This document shows positions 55,635 through 64,000 of a DNA stretch of 64,000 nucleotides, one piece after another. Within the stretch, counting starts at the first letter, position 1. Every line of letters begins with the position of its first letter. The position numbers and the translations under genes were made by a program. The notes under the pieces were generated by a model. The model did not search any database, was not told where the DNA came from, and saw nothing but the letters and a program-made list of their open reading frames with translations. The stretch lies in assembly GCF_008365295.1 (NCBI RefSeq), contig NZ_CP043505.1:3596001-3660000 (forward strand), written 5' to 3'. The stretch is from Agromyces intestinalis (GTDB lineage: Bacteria; Actinomycetota; Actinomycetes; Actinomycetales; Microbacteriaceae).

Positions 55635-57119
55635 ATGGTTCAGCACGGTCAGGGGCTGCGCTCGGGCGCGACCCCGCTCGCCGTGCGGATGCGTCCCACC
55701 AGCCTCGACGAGGTGGCCGGTCAACGGCACCTGCTCGGCCCGGGCTCGCCGCTCGTCGCACTCGCGGGCGATCGCGCGGGCACGAGCGGGTCGGTGTCGG
55801 TGATCCTCTGGGGGCCGCCGGGCACCGGCAAGACCACGCTCGCGCAGGCGATCGCGAGGTCGTCGGGCCGCAAGTTCGTCGAGCTGTCCGCCGTGAGCGC
55901 AGGAGTCCGCGATGTCCGGCAGGTCATGGAGGAGGCGCAGGCCTCCCGAGACCTCTACGGGCTGTCGACGGTGCTGTTCCTCGACGAGATCCACCGGTTC
56001 ACGAAGGCCCAGCAAGACGCTCTGCTGCCGGGCGTCGAGAACGGCTGGGTGATCCTGGTCGCGGCCACGACCGAGAACCCGTCGTTCTCGGTGATCTCGC
56101 CGCTGCTTTCGCGGTCGCTGCTGCTGACGCTCGAGCCGCTCTCCGACGACGACCTCGGCATGCTCGTCGACCGCGCGCTGGTCGATCCGAGAGGGCTCGC
56201 CGACTCGGTCGAACTCGACCCCGAGGCGCGGCGTGCGATCGTGCGCCTGGCGTCGGGCGACGCGCGCCGGGCGCTCACCGCGCTCGAGGCCGCGGCGGTG
56301 TCGGCGGCCGGCGAGGCGGCAGCCGCGTCGCCGGTGGATGCGGATGTCACGGCAGAGACGGATGCCACGGCAGAGACGGATGCCACGGCAGAGACGGATG
56401 CCTCGCATGACGCCGCCGCTTCGGATGCACCGGACGACGCGGATGCCGCGGCCCACGCCGCCGCGGCCGAGCCGGCCCGGCCGCTGATCACGCCCGAGAC
56501 CGTCGCACGCGCGGTCGACCGCGCGCTGCTGCGGTACGACCGCGACGGCGACGAGCACTACGACGTGATCAGCGCGTTCATCAAGAGCGTGCGGGGCAGC
56601 GACGTCGACGCCGCGCTGCACTACCTCGCGCGCATGATCGAGGCCGGCGAAGACCCGCGGTTCATCGCTCGGCGCATCATCGTGCTCGCCTCCGAAGACA
56701 TCGGCATGGCCGACCCGGCGGCGCTCGGCGTCGCGGTAGCGGCCGCGCAGGCGGTGCAGCTCATCGGCATGCCGGAGGGGCGCATCCCGCTCGCCCAGGC
56801 CGTCGTGCATCTCGCGACGGCACCGAAGTCGAACGCCGCGTACCTCGGCATCGACCGGGCGATCGCCGACGTGCGCGAGGGGCGGCTCGGCCGAGTGCCC
56901 AAGCACCTGCGCGACGCCCACTACCCTGGCGCCAAGCGGCTCGGCCACGGCAAGGGGTACCGCTACCCCCACGACGACGCGATCGGGGTGGTGCCCCAGC
57001 AGTACCTGCCCGATCCGCTGCGCGACGCGGTCTACTACGAGCCCACCGAACACGGCAACGAACGCGAGATCTCCGCGCGGCTCGCGAAGCTGCGCCGCAT
57101 CGTGCGCGGTCGCGACTGA
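55635..57119 (+). CDS. rarA: Replication-associated recombination protein A (RarA/MgsA)
   Basis: A AAA+ ATPase related to clamp loaders that acts at stalled replication forks. It has 494 residues. Walker A is GPPGTGKT (60-67), Walker [11 protein letters not shown] (about 114-123), and sensor-2 [14 protein letters not shown]. It has an insert at about 228-275, rich in Ala/Asp/Thr, that contains three 18-bp repeats. The C-terminal helical part ([29 protein letters not shown]) is conserved. ATG 55635: TACGCT ends 7 bases before, without a ribosome site, a leaderless signature. Confidence 0.93.
   Translation: MVQHGQGLRSGATPLAVRMRPTSLDEVAGQRHLLGPGSPLVALAGDRAGTSGSVSVILWGPPGTGKTTLAQAIARSSGRKFVELSAVSAGVRDVRQVMEEAQASRDLYGLSTVLFLDEIHRFTKAQQDALLPGVENGWVILVAATTENPSFSVISPLLSRSLLLTLEPLSDDDLGMLVDRALVDPRGLADSVELDPEARRAIVRLASGDARRALTALEAAAVSAAGEAAAASPVDADVTAETDATAETDATAETDASHDAAASDAPDDADAAAHAAAAEPARPLITPETVARAVDRALLRYDRDGDEHYDVISAFIKSVRGSDVDAALHYLARMIEAGEDPRFIARRIIVLASEDIGMADPAALGVAVAAAQAVQLIGMPEGRIPLAQAVVHLATAPKSNAAYLGIDRAIADVREGRLGRVPKHLRDAHYPGAKRLGHGKGYRYPHDDAIGVVPQQYLPDPLRDAVYYEPTEHGNEREISARLAKLRRIVRGRD
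56349..56402 (+). repeat. Three perfect 18-bp tandem repeats inside rarA
   Basis: Three consecutive identical copies of ACGGCAGAGACGGATGCC encode TAETDA three times (residues about 239-256). The units are identical, so length changes by slippage are likely among strains. The reading frame is preserved because the unit is a multiple of three. Confidence 0.92.
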
Positions 57120-57149
57120 ACACGGCCCTGGCAGCGCGGGGGAGCATGA

Positions 57150-57315
57150 TATGATCGTCGCTGGCCTGAAGCCAGAATCCCGCGTGCGGCTGCGCGGGTT
57201 CGACGGCGAATGGGTGCGATCTGTAGCCGATCGGCCCTTGGCGAATCCCTCTGACACAGACTTCCGGCGCGCCACGCGCCGAAGTTCCACTTGAGATTCT
57301 TCCGAAAGGACATTC
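57150..57315 (+). promoter_or_regulatory. rpsD promoter and long leader
   Basis: TATGAT at 57150-57155 is a good -10 element and gives a leader of about 150 nucleotides before rpsD. The leader has a hairpin CTTC(C)GGCGCG-CCA-CGCGCCGAAG (57261-57284) and other short pairs. Ribosomal protein S4 represses its own mRNA in several bacteria, so a regulatory leader is plausible but not shown. Confidence 0.5.
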
Positions 57316-57939
57316 GTGTCGAACCGCGCACGTAGCAAGACCCGCCTCTCCCGCGCCCTCGGCGTGGCCCTCACCCCGAAGGCCGCCCGCATCATGGAGA
57401 AGCGCCCGTACGGCCCCGGCGAGCACGGCCGCACCAAGCGCAAGGCCGACAGCGACTACGCCGTCCGCCTCCGCGAGAAGCAGCGCCTCCGCGCCCAGTA
57501 CAACATCGGTGAGAAGCAGCTCCGCATCGCCTACAACGAGGCCAAGCGCGTCGACGGCCAGACGGGTGAGAACCTGGTCGAGCTGCTCGAGATGCGTCTC
57601 GACGCCCTCGTGCTGCGTGCCGGCTTCGCCCGCACCATCTCGCAGGCGCGTCAGTTCGTCGTGCACCGCCACATCCTCGTCGACGGCAAGATCGTCGACC
57701 GCCCCTCGTTCCGCGTGAAGCCGGGTCAGCACATCGGCGTCAAGCAGCGCTCCGAGGGCACCGAGCCCTTCCAGGTGGCTGCCGCCGGCGGTCACGTCGA
57801 CGTGCTTCCCAAGACCCCGGGCTACCTCGAGGTCGAGCTCGACAAGCTGCAGGCGACCCTCGTGCGTCGCCCGAAGCGCGCCGAGGTCCCCGTGACCTGT
57901 GACGTGCAGCTGGTCGTCGAGTACTACGCCGCTCGATAA
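57316..57939 (+). CDS. rpsD: 30S ribosomal protein S4
   Basis: A primary 16S rRNA-binding protein, 207 residues. The start SNRARSKTRLSRALGVAL and the S4 RNA-binding domain (about 95-155, MRLDALVLRAGFARTISQAR and VHRHILVDGKIVDRPSFRVKP) are clear. It lacks an N-terminal four-cysteine zinc site, so it is a C-minus type. It is encoded here as a single gene outside the rpoA cluster, with its own promoter and terminator. GTG start behind GAAAGGAC. Confidence 0.97.
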   Translation: MSNRARSKTRLSRALGVALTPKAARIMEKRPYGPGEHGRTKRKADSDYAVRLREKQRLRAQYNIGEKQLRIAYNEAKRVDGQTGENLVELLEMRLDALVLRAGFARTISQARQFVVHRHILVDGKIVDRPSFRVKPGQHIGVKQRSEGTEPFQVAAAGGHVDVLPKTPGYLEVELDKLQATLVRRPKRAEVPVTCDVQLVVEYYAAR

Positions 57940-57956
57940 CGCATTCGCGTCGCGCG

Positions 57957-57987
57957 CAGGGGTCACGGGTTCCGCCCGTGGCCCCTG
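57957..57987 (+). terminator. Hairpin after rpsD
   Basis: A 13-bp stem with one G-T pair (CAGGGGTCACGGG and CCCGTGGCCCCTG), loop TTCCG, followed by TCTCGTCT. It ends the monocistronic rpsD transcript. Confidence 0.75.
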
Positions 57988-58089
57988 TCTCGTCTGCGGG
58001 CGAGGTCGGTCGGGGCGACGCCCCCCCGGCGCGACTAGACTGACCCGAGGCCCGTGCCGACGCCGGGCGTGATCGATCAGGGAGCTTCC

Positions 58090-58284
58090 GTGAAGAGCGT
58101 GCTGTGGTTCATCGCCGGTGTCGCCGCCGGCTTCGTCGTCGCCCACCAGGTCAACCGCACCTCGAGCGGTCGCGAGTTCTTCTCGTCGGTCGATGCGAAG
58201 GCCAGGGCGTTCGGCAAGGCGATCGCCGAGGGGTACCACGAGCGCGACGCAGAGCTGCGCGCCGACGGGCCCGCCCCGCACTGA
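58090..58284 (+). CDS. Small membrane-anchored protein between rpsD and alaS
   Basis: A 64-residue protein: an N-terminal membrane helix (about 3-20, SVLWFIAGVAAGFVVAHQV) followed by NRTSSGREFFSSVDAKARAF and a charged helical tail. The family is conserved in this position (rpsD-small protein-alaS) in related actinobacteria as far as I recall. No function is assigned. GTG 58090 follows AGGGAG; an ATG-initiated longer frame has no ribosome site. Confidence 0.75.
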   Translation: MKSVLWFIAGVAAGFVVAHQVNRTSSGREFFSSVDAKARAFGKAIAEGYHERDAELRADGPAPH

Positions 58285-58360
58285 CGCCACACCCGCCGAC
58301 CCACCGCGTCGGCCCAGAACCATCCGCGCCCGGTCGGGCGCCGAACCCCGGAACGGAACC

Positions 58361-61018
58361 ATGCAGACCGCCGAGATCAGCCGCCGCTACCTCGACTTCT
58401 TCGCCCAGCGCGGCCACACCATCGTGCCATCGGCGCCGCTCGTCTCCGATGACCCGACGCTGCTGTTCACGGTTGCCGGCATGGTGCCGTTCGTGCCGTA
58501 CCTCACCGGCACCGTGCCGGCGCCGTTCCCGCGCGCCGCCGACGTGCAGAAGTGCATCCGCACCAACGACATCGAAGAGGTCGGCAAGACCGCCCGCCAC
58601 GGCACGTTCTTCCAGATGCTCGGCAACTGGTCGTTCGGCGACTACTTCAAGGAAGGCGCGATCGAGTACGCCTGGGAGCTGCTCACGAGCCCCGAGTCAT
58701 CCGGTGGCCTCGGCTTCGCCGAGCGCGATCTCTGGGTCACGGTCTACGAGACCGACGACGAGGCGGCGGCGCTCTGGCAGAAGATCGCCGGGCTGCCCGC
58801 CGAGCGGATCCAGCGTCTCGGCAAAGAGGACAACTACTGGCACACCGGCCAGCCCGGCCCGGGCGGGCCGTGCTCCGAGATCTACTTCGACCGCGGGCCC
58901 AAGTACGGCCGCGACGGCGGGCCCGCCGTCGACGACGACCGGTTCACCGAGATCTGGAACCTCGTGTTCATGCAGGAGCTCATCGCGAACGTCACCTCGA
59001 AGGTCGACTTCGACGTGGTGGGCCCGTTGCCCAAGAAGAACATCGACACCGGCATGGGGCTCGAGCGCGTCGCGTTCATCAAGCAGGGCGTCGAGAACAT
59101 GTACGAGATCGACCAGGTGCGCCCGGTACTCGACCGCGCGTCCGAGCTGTCGGGGCGCCGCTACGGCGCCGAGCACGAAGACGACGTGCGCATGCGCATC
59201 ATCGCCGACCACGTGCGCTCGTCGCTGATGCTGATGAGCGACGGCGTGACGCCGTCGAACGAGGGCCGCGGGTACATCCTGCGCCGACTCCTGCGCCGGA
59301 GCATCCGTGCGATGCGACTGCTCGGCGTCGACGGGCCGACGTTCCACGACCTCTTCGCCGCCTCACGCGACGCGATGAAGGTCGCGTACCCCGAGGTCGA
59401 CCGCGGCTACGCGCACATCGAGCAGCTCGCGCTCGGCGAGGAGGAGACGTTCCTGCGCACGCTCGCGGGTGGCACCACCATCCTCGATGTCGCGGTGCAG
59501 AAGACGAAGGCGGCGGGTCGCGGCGAACTGGCGGGCGACACCGCGTTCCTCCTGCACGACACCTACGGGTTCCCGATCGAACTCACGCTCGAGATGGCCG
59601 ACGAGGCGGGCCTCGCGGTCGACCGGGCGGCGTTCGACTCGCTGATGTCCGATCAGCGCGCTCGCGCGAAGGCCGATGCGAAGTCGAAGAAGAAGGTGCT
59701 CGCCGACCTGTCGGTCTACGGCGAGTTCCGCGCCAAGGGCGAGACGATCTTCACGGGCTACACGGATCTCACCACTGAGACGTCGGTGCTCGGCATCCTC
59801 GTCGAGGGTGCGCCCGCTCAGCGGGCGGTCGCCGGGCAGACGGCCGAGGTGATCCTCGCCGAGACCTCGCTCTACGCCGAGTCCGGCGGTCAGGCGCCCG
59901 ATCAGGGCGCGATCGTCGGCGACGGATTCGAACTCGAGGTGCTCGACGTGCAAAAGCCCGTCGCAGGGCTCATCTCGCACACCGTGAAGGTCGTGCGCGG
60001 CGAGGTCGGCGTGGGGACTGCGGCGACCACCGTCGTCGATGCCGACTACCGCCGCGGGGCGACCCAGGCGCACTCGGGCACGCACCTCGTGCACGCCGCG
60101 CTGCGCCAGGTGCTCGGTCCGAACGCGCACCAGTCGGGGTCGTTCAACAAGGCCGGGTACCTGCGCCTCGACTACGGCTGGAACAAGACGCTCTCGCCCG
60201 AGACGCGCAGCGAGATCGAGGAGATCTCGAACAACGCGATCCGCGACAATCTCGAGGTCGTCACCCGCGAGATGCCGCTCGACGAGGCGCGCGAGCTCGG
60301 TGCGATGGCGTTGTTCGGCGAGAAGTACGGCGACGTCGTGCGCGTGGTCGACATCGGCGGCCCCTGGTCGCGCGAGCTGTGCGCCGGCACCCATGTCTCG
60401 ACGAGCGCCGAGGTGGGCATGATCAACATCATCGGCGAGTCGTCGGTCGGCGCGTCGAACCGCCGTGTCGAGTCGCTCGTCGGCCTCGAGGCGTTCCGTC
60501 AGTTCGCCGCCGAGCGTGCGCTCGTGCAGCAGCTCACGCAGAACCTGAAGACGCGTCCCGACCAGCTCGTCGAGCGTGTCGGCGACCTCGTGCAGGGCCT
60601 GAAGGCCGCCGAGAAGAAGATCCAGGCCTTCGAGGCGCGCGCGCTGAGCGACCGCGTTCCGGCGCTCGCGGCGAACGCGGCTCGGGTCGGCGAGGTGCTG
60701 CTCGTCGCCGAGCACGTCGGCGCGCTGGGCTCGGGCGACGACCTGCGCTCGCTCGCGACCGCCGTGCGCGCACGGCTCGGCGACGTCGCATCCGTCGTTG
60801 CGCTCACGGCCGAGGTCGGCGGCAAGCCGCTCGCGATCGTCGCGACCTCGCCCGCCGCGCGCGATGCCGGCGCGAACGCGGGATCGCTCGCCAAGCGCAT
60901 GGCCGGCGTGCTCGGCGGCGGAGGCGGCGGCAAGCCCGATCTGGCGCAGGGCGGCGGCACCGACGTGTCCGCAGTGCCCGCCGCGCTCGAGGCGGTGCGC
61001 GGCGAGCTCGGGCACTGA
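58361..61018 (+). CDS. alaS: Alanine--tRNA ligase
   Basis: A class II synthetase of 885 residues. The N-terminal catalytic core has LDFFAQRGHTIVPSAPLV, TARHGTFFQMLGNWSFGDYF and the motif 3 region GLERVAFI; the editing domain has HSGTHLVHAAL and the zinc ligands in LCAGTHVSTSAEVG; a coiled segment and the C-Ala domain (GGGGGGKPDLAQGGG) close it. All domains are present. ATG 58361 was chosen because the family domain starts there (MQTAEISRRYLDFF). ruvX and mltG follow, the standard order. Confidence 0.97.
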   Translation: MQTAEISRRYLDFFAQRGHTIVPSAPLVSDDPTLLFTVAGMVPFVPYLTGTVPAPFPRAADVQKCIRTNDIEEVGKTARHGTFFQMLGNWSFGDYFKEGAIEYAWELLTSPESSGGLGFAERDLWVTVYETDDEAAALWQKIAGLPAERIQRLGKEDNYWHTGQPGPGGPCSEIYFDRGPKYGRDGGPAVDDDRFTEIWNLVFMQELIANVTSKVDFDVVGPLPKKNIDTGMGLERVAFIKQGVENMYEIDQVRPVLDRASELSGRRYGAEHEDDVRMRIIADHVRSSLMLMSDGVTPSNEGRGYILRRLLRRSIRAMRLLGVDGPTFHDLFAASRDAMKVAYPEVDRGYAHIEQLALGEEETFLRTLAGGTTILDVAVQKTKAAGRGELAGDTAFLLHDTYGFPIELTLEMADEAGLAVDRAAFDSLMSDQRARAKADAKSKKKVLADLSVYGEFRAKGETIFTGYTDLTTETSVLGILVEGAPAQRAVAGQTAEVILAETSLYAESGGQAPDQGAIVGDGFELEVLDVQKPVAGLISHTVKVVRGEVGVGTAATTVVDADYRRGATQAHSGTHLVHAALRQVLGPNAHQSGSFNKAGYLRLDYGWNKTLSPETRSEIEEISNNAIRDNLEVVTREMPLDEARELGAMALFGEKYGDVVRVVDIGGPWSRELCAGTHVSTSAEVGMINIIGESSVGASNRRVESLVGLEAFRQFAAERALVQQLTQNLKTRPDQLVERVGDLVQGLKAAEKKIQAFEARALSDRVPALAANAARVGEVLLVAEHVGALGSGDDLRSLATAVRARLGDVASVVALTAEVGGKPLAIVATSPAARDAGANAGSLAKRMAGVLGGGGGGKPDLAQGGGTDVSAVPAALEAVRGELGH

Positions 61019-61033
61019 GTCGGAGCCGATGCG

Positions 61034-61525
61034 ATGCGCCACGGAGTGAGGCTCGGCATCGATGTCGGGCGGGCGCGTATCGGCGTCGCACGAAGCGATG
61101 CCGGCGCGATCCTGGCCGTCCCGGTCGAGACGGTCGCCCGGGTCGCCGACGGTGCCGTGCAAGCGGGCGCCGATGTGCAGCGGATCCTCGAGATCGCCGA
61201 TGAGCACGACGCGTTCGAGCTCGTGGTCGGCAACCCGCTCTCGCTGTCGGGGCAGTCGACGGCGTCGACCCACGACGCGGTGGCCTTCGCCGGGCGGCTC
61301 GCCGCGGCATCCGACCTGCCCGTCCGCCTCGTCGACGAACGCCTGTCGACGGTGAGCGCCCAGCGTGACCTGCGGGCAGCGGGGCGACCCGCCAAGCGGC
61401 AGCGTTCCGTCGTCGATCAGGCTGCGGCCGTTATCATTTTGCAACATGCCATCGACGCCGAGCGCGCGTCGGGCGACGCACCGGGCCGGCTGGTCCCGGC
61501 CGACGAAGGGCCCCCACCCACGTGA
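61034..61525 (+). CDS. ruvX: RuvX/YqgF nuclease
   Basis: An RNase H-fold nuclease, 163 residues, implicated in 16S rRNA 5' end maturation and resolving junctions. Motifs: LGIDVGRARIGVA, VVGNPLSLSGQ, VRLVDERLSTVSAQ and VVDQAAAVIILQHAID. Each acidic position expected is present. The ATG 61034 start follows GGAG. Its stop overlaps the mltG start (GTGA). The family is usually 130-160 residues; the last 20 are extra. Confidence 0.93.
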   Translation: MRHGVRLGIDVGRARIGVARSDAGAILAVPVETVARVADGAVQAGADVQRILEIADEHDAFELVVGNPLSLSGQSTASTHDAVAFAGRLAAASDLPVRLVDERLSTVSAQRDLRAAGRPAKRQRSVVDQAAAVIILQHAIDAERASGDAPGRLVPADEGPPPT

Positions 61526-63327
61526 CCCACCTTCCCCCCGACTCCGACGCGGCCGGCGACGGCGCCGCCGCTGACTGGCAGGCGTTGCTCGCGGGCGGAG
61601 CACCACCGCAGCGCCCGCCGGGTGGCAGGCCAGCGGGAACCGGTTCGTCGAGCATGCCCGCGAATGCCGCGTCATCGAATGCCGGGCCGGGCGACGGAAC
61701 GCTCGGCACTCCCCGGGCGCCGCGACCCGGTGGTGCCGGTTCGCGGAACGGAAACGACCCGGGCCGGCGTCCGCCGACGGCCCCGCCCACGGCCGTTCCG
61801 GTGCCGAACCCTGCCGCGCCAGAGGGCGCGCCCGCCGGGCCGCCCCCTGCGCGCCCGCAGAGCGGTCGGCCGATGACTCGGCGCGAGGCTCGCGAGGCCG
61901 AACGTCAGCGCGAGGCCGAACGTCAGCGCGAGGCCGAGCTGCAGGGCGCGGAGCACGACGAATCCGGGCTGAACGCCACGGCGCCCGCCCTCACCGTCAC
62001 CGCGCCCGCGACGGCGCCCGCGGTCCCCACTGCACCGACCGCGCCGCTCGGTGTCGTGCCCGCCGAGCGACCGACCGCCGACGCGGACCCCTTCGCCGAC
62101 CTCATCGGGTCCGACACCCGATACCGCCCGACGTCGGAGCCCGTCCGCGATCCCGAGCATGCGCCCACGGCGCCTGCCCGGACGACCGGGCGCCCATCTC
62201 GCGCAGAACGCCGCGAGATGGCGGCGATCGAGCAGCTGCACGCGCACCACGACGAGCCGCACGCGCCGAAGCGCGGCCGCCGCGGCGCGTTGGGCTGCCT
62301 GATCGCCCTGATCGTGGTCGTCGCGCTCGGGGCCAGCGCCTTCTTCGTGCTGCAGGAACCGATCTCGGCGATCATCGAGCGATTCCAGCCCGCCGCCGAC
62401 TACTCGGGGCAGGGCACCGGAGAGGTGCTCTTCTCGATCGAGGACGGCGACACGGGGTCGTCGATCGGCGCGCGCCTGGTCGACGAGGACATCGTGGCGT
62501 CCGAGGAGGCGTTCCTCGACGCGATCGCCGCGAAGGGCCAGTCGCCGACCTTCTACCCCGGCGTGTACCGTATGGCGTCGCAGATGAGCGCGCAGGCCGC
62601 ACTCGACGCGCTCCTCGACGACGCGAACCGAATGGAGAACACCGTGCGGTTCCGCGAGGGGGCGTGGGCGCGCGACGTGCTCGCCGAAGCCTCCACGGTG
62701 CTCGACATCCCGATCGAGGAGCTCGAGGCCGCGGCGGCGAACCCGCAGGCGCTGGGCCTTCCTGCCGAGGCGACGAGCGTCGAGGGGTTCCTGTTCCCAG
62801 CGGTCTACACCTTCGATCCGGATGTCACGGCGAACGACGTCGTGCAGACCATGGTCGACCGCGCCCTCGAAGAGTACGACGCGGCCGGGGTCGCGCCCGA
62901 GGATCGGCTTCGGGTGGCGACCATCGCGTCGCTCGTCGAGCGCGAGGGCCTGCCGCAGGACTTCGGCAAGGTGTCGCGGGTCATCCAGAACCGCCTCGAC
63001 CAGGGCATGCTGCTGCAGTTCGACTCGACGGTGCACTACGGCACGGCCGACGACTCGGTGGTCACGACGACCGACGCTGAGCGCGAGGACGCGTCGAACC
63101 CGTACAACACGTACGTGCATGCCGGCCTGCCGCCGGGGCCGATCGGCAACCCGGGTACGGCGGCGATCCAGGCCGCGCTGAACCCCGAGCCGGGGGAGTG
63201 GCTCTACTTCGTCACCGTGAACCCCGACACCGGCGAGACGATCTTCACGAACACGATCGAGGAGCACGAAGCGGCGGCCGAGCAGTTCTACCAGTGGCTC
63301 GAGGATCACCCCGACTATGGCGAATGA
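61522..63327 (+). CDS. mltG: Endolytic murein transglycosylase MltG
   Basis: A membrane-bound transglycosylase (YceG family) that cuts nascent glycan strands. It has 601 residues. A long disordered cytoplasmic N-terminus (1-250) contains an EAERQR tandem repeat; one membrane helix (about 256-277, GCLIALIVVVALGASAFFVL) precedes the outside domain. The catalytic Glu is probably E473 in SLVEREGLPQ; other marks are QFDSTVHYG, YNTYVHAGLPPGPIGNPG and LYFVTVNPDTGETIF. GTG start overlapping ruvX. Its end overlaps aroE by 11 bases. Confidence 0.94.
   Translation: MTHLPPDSDAAGDGAAADWQALLAGGAPPQRPPGGRPAGTGSSSMPANAASSNAGPGDGTLGTPRAPRPGGAGSRNGNDPGRRPPTAPPTAVPVPNPAAPEGAPAGPPPARPQSGRPMTRREAREAERQREAERQREAELQGAEHDESGLNATAPALTVTAPATAPAVPTAPTAPLGVVPAERPTADADPFADLIGSDTRYRPTSEPVRDPEHAPTAPARTTGRPSRAERREMAAIEQLHAHHDEPHAPKRGRRGALGCLIALIVVVALGASAFFVLQEPISAIIERFQPAADYSGQGTGEVLFSIEDGDTGSSIGARLVDEDIVASEEAFLDAIAAKGQSPTFYPGVYRMASQMSAQAALDALLDDANRMENTVRFREGAWARDVLAEASTVLDIPIEELEAAAANPQALGLPAEATSVEGFLFPAVYTFDPDVTANDVVQTMVDRALEEYDAAGVAPEDRLRVATIASLVEREGLPQDFGKVSRVIQNRLDQGMLLQFDSTVHYGTADDSVVTTTDAEREDASNPYNTYVHAGLPPGPIGNPGTAAIQAALNPEPGEWLYFVTVNPDTGETIFTNTIEEHEAAAEQFYQWLEDHPDYGE
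61894..61938 (+). repeat. Two and a half 18-bp tandem repeats inside mltG
   Basis: GAGGCCGAACGTCAGCGC occurs at 61894-61911 and 61912-61929, with a half copy after. It encodes the repeat EAERQR in the charged cytoplasmic region before the membrane helix. Confidence 0.85.
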
Positions 63328-64000
63328 CCCGAGGCCCGAGCGCGGCAGCACGCGGCTCGCGGTGCTGGGGTCGCCGATCTCGCACTCGAAGAGCCCGCTG
63401 CTGCACGGCGCCGCCTACCGCGAGCTCGGCCTCGATTGGGAGTACACCGCGATCGAGGTCGACGAGCAGGGGCTCGCCCGCTTCCTCGACACGCGGGACG
63501 CGAGCTGGCGCGGCCTGTCGCTGACCTTCCCCTTGAAGCACGAGGTGCTGGGGCTGGTCGACGAGCTCGACCGGGTCGCGCAGCTCGCGGCCGCGGCGAA
63601 CACGGTCCGGTTCGACGACGGACGCCGGCTCGGCTTCAACACCGATGTCGGCGGCATCGTGAACTCGCTGCGCGAGCAGGGCGTCGGCGCGGTCGAGCGC
63701 GCCGCGATCGTCGGCGCTGGGGCGACGGCCGCATCGGCGCTCATCGCGATCGCCGGGCTCGGCGGCCGTGCCGTCGACGTGTACCTGCGCACGCCCGGCA
63801 AGGCGGCCGCGCTGGTCGCGCTCGGCGAGCGGCTGGGGGTCGCGGTGGCCGCGCGTCCGATCACGGCGCTGTCGGATGCCTCGGGGCCGACGCAGCTCGT
63901 CGTCGCGACGCTGCCCGGCGGCACGGATCCGGGAGTCGCGGTCTCCGAGGCCCTGAGGCGCGGTGCGTTCCTGCTCGACGTCGTGTACGGACACTGGCCG
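63317..64000 (+). CDS. aroE: Shikimate dehydrogenase (3' end outside window)
   Basis: The NADP-dependent enzyme of the shikimate pathway that reduces 3-dehydroshikimate. The first 228 residues are present. The substrate site shows LGSPISHSKSPLLHGAAY and LTFPLKHEV; the nucleotide fold is AAIVGAGATAASALIAIAGLG. ATG 63317 lies in mltG's last codons (11-base overlap), so translation is coupled. The frame runs open to the window end. Confidence 0.93.
   Translation, partial: MANDPRPERGSTRLAVLGSPISHSKSPLLHGAAYRELGLDWEYTAIEVDEQGLARFLDTRDASWRGLSLTFPLKHEVLGLVDELDRVAQLAAAANTVRFDDGRRLGFNTDVGGIVNSLREQGVGAVERAAIVGAGATAASALIAIAGLGGRAVDVYLRTPGKAAALVALGERLGVAVAARPITALSDASGPTQLVVATLPGGTDPGVAVSEALRRGAFLLDVVYGHWP

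Noticed and set aside
58054..58089. ATG 58054 as start of the small membrane protein before alaS
   Set aside because: No ribosome site precedes it; GTG 58090 has AGGGAG at the right distance and begins at the membrane helix.

Overview
The window is about 64 kb of roughly 70% GC DNA. It uses GTG and ATG starts heavily, packs genes tightly with ATGA/GTGA overlaps, and carries Actinobacteria-specific families: the SepH-type DUF3071 protein, and DUF4193, DUF3093, DUF3710, DUF3159 and DUF3000 proteins. Gene content and order (tig-clpP1-clpP2-clpX; thrS-HIT; pdxS-pdxT-yebC-ruvCAB-yajC-secDF-rel; rpsD-alaS-ruvX-mltG-aroE) fit a Microbacteriaceae chromosome, for example an Agromyces-like organism. 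That placement is inference from family content, not a database result.

Layout. 1-4.4 kb: proteostasis genes (trigger factor end, a TPR protein, two ClpP peptidases, ClpX). 4.4-8.8 kb: a small gene behind a perfect SOS-type operator, sepH, and the actinobacterial dut/DUF3710/DUF3159 cluster. 8.8-13.8 kb: aconitase and dxs. 13.8-18.5 kb: a TetR/membrane-protein pair and a fadB-fadA beta-oxidation operon on the minus strand. 18.5-24.3 kb: an RNase D-like protein, DUF3000, a hydrolase, SufE plus a rhodanese, and ZapE. 24.3-28.0 kb: an ammonium transporter behind GlnR-like boxes, an orphan PemK/MazF-type protein and a sortase-anchored propeller/PKD protein.

28.0-32.4 kb is the only clearly accessory stretch. 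Four tRNA genes (Val-CAC on minus; Gly-GCC, Cys-GCA and Val-GAC on plus) surround a block of nested inverted repeats. They are followed by a plus-strand membrane protein and then a minus-strand remnant of a mobile element: an integrase fragment, a 51-codon ORF, a multiply frameshifted P-loop ATPase, a frameshifted CxxC protein and a frameshifted DUF3800 protein. Reading all three frames recovers continuous protein family signal across these genes, so the element looks decayed (or the assembly has indels here).

32.5-36 kb: an FAD monooxygenase and a secreted GH87-type alpha-1,3-glucanase. 36-43.9 kb: thrS, an Ap4A-phosphorylase-like HIT protein, and vitamin B6 genes (pdxY, a MocR/PdxR regulator, pdxS, pdxT), then a hemerythrin-like and a DUF1697 protein. 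44-52.7 kb: yebC, ruvC-ruvA-ruvB, yajC-secD-secF and rel. 52.7-64 kb: a small Microbacteriaceae-type protein, DUF349, a membrane-anchored cyclophilin, rarA, rpsD, a small membrane protein, alaS, ruvX, mltG and the start of aroE.

Most of the window is ordinary core genome. The more unusual signals are the SOS-box-controlled DUF6504-like gene, the nested repeat block between the tRNAs, the decayed island, several promoter-operator arrangements, and a strongly recurrent GGATGCC/GGCATCC word. I see no CRISPR array, no complete prophage, no IS element and no biosynthetic cluster.
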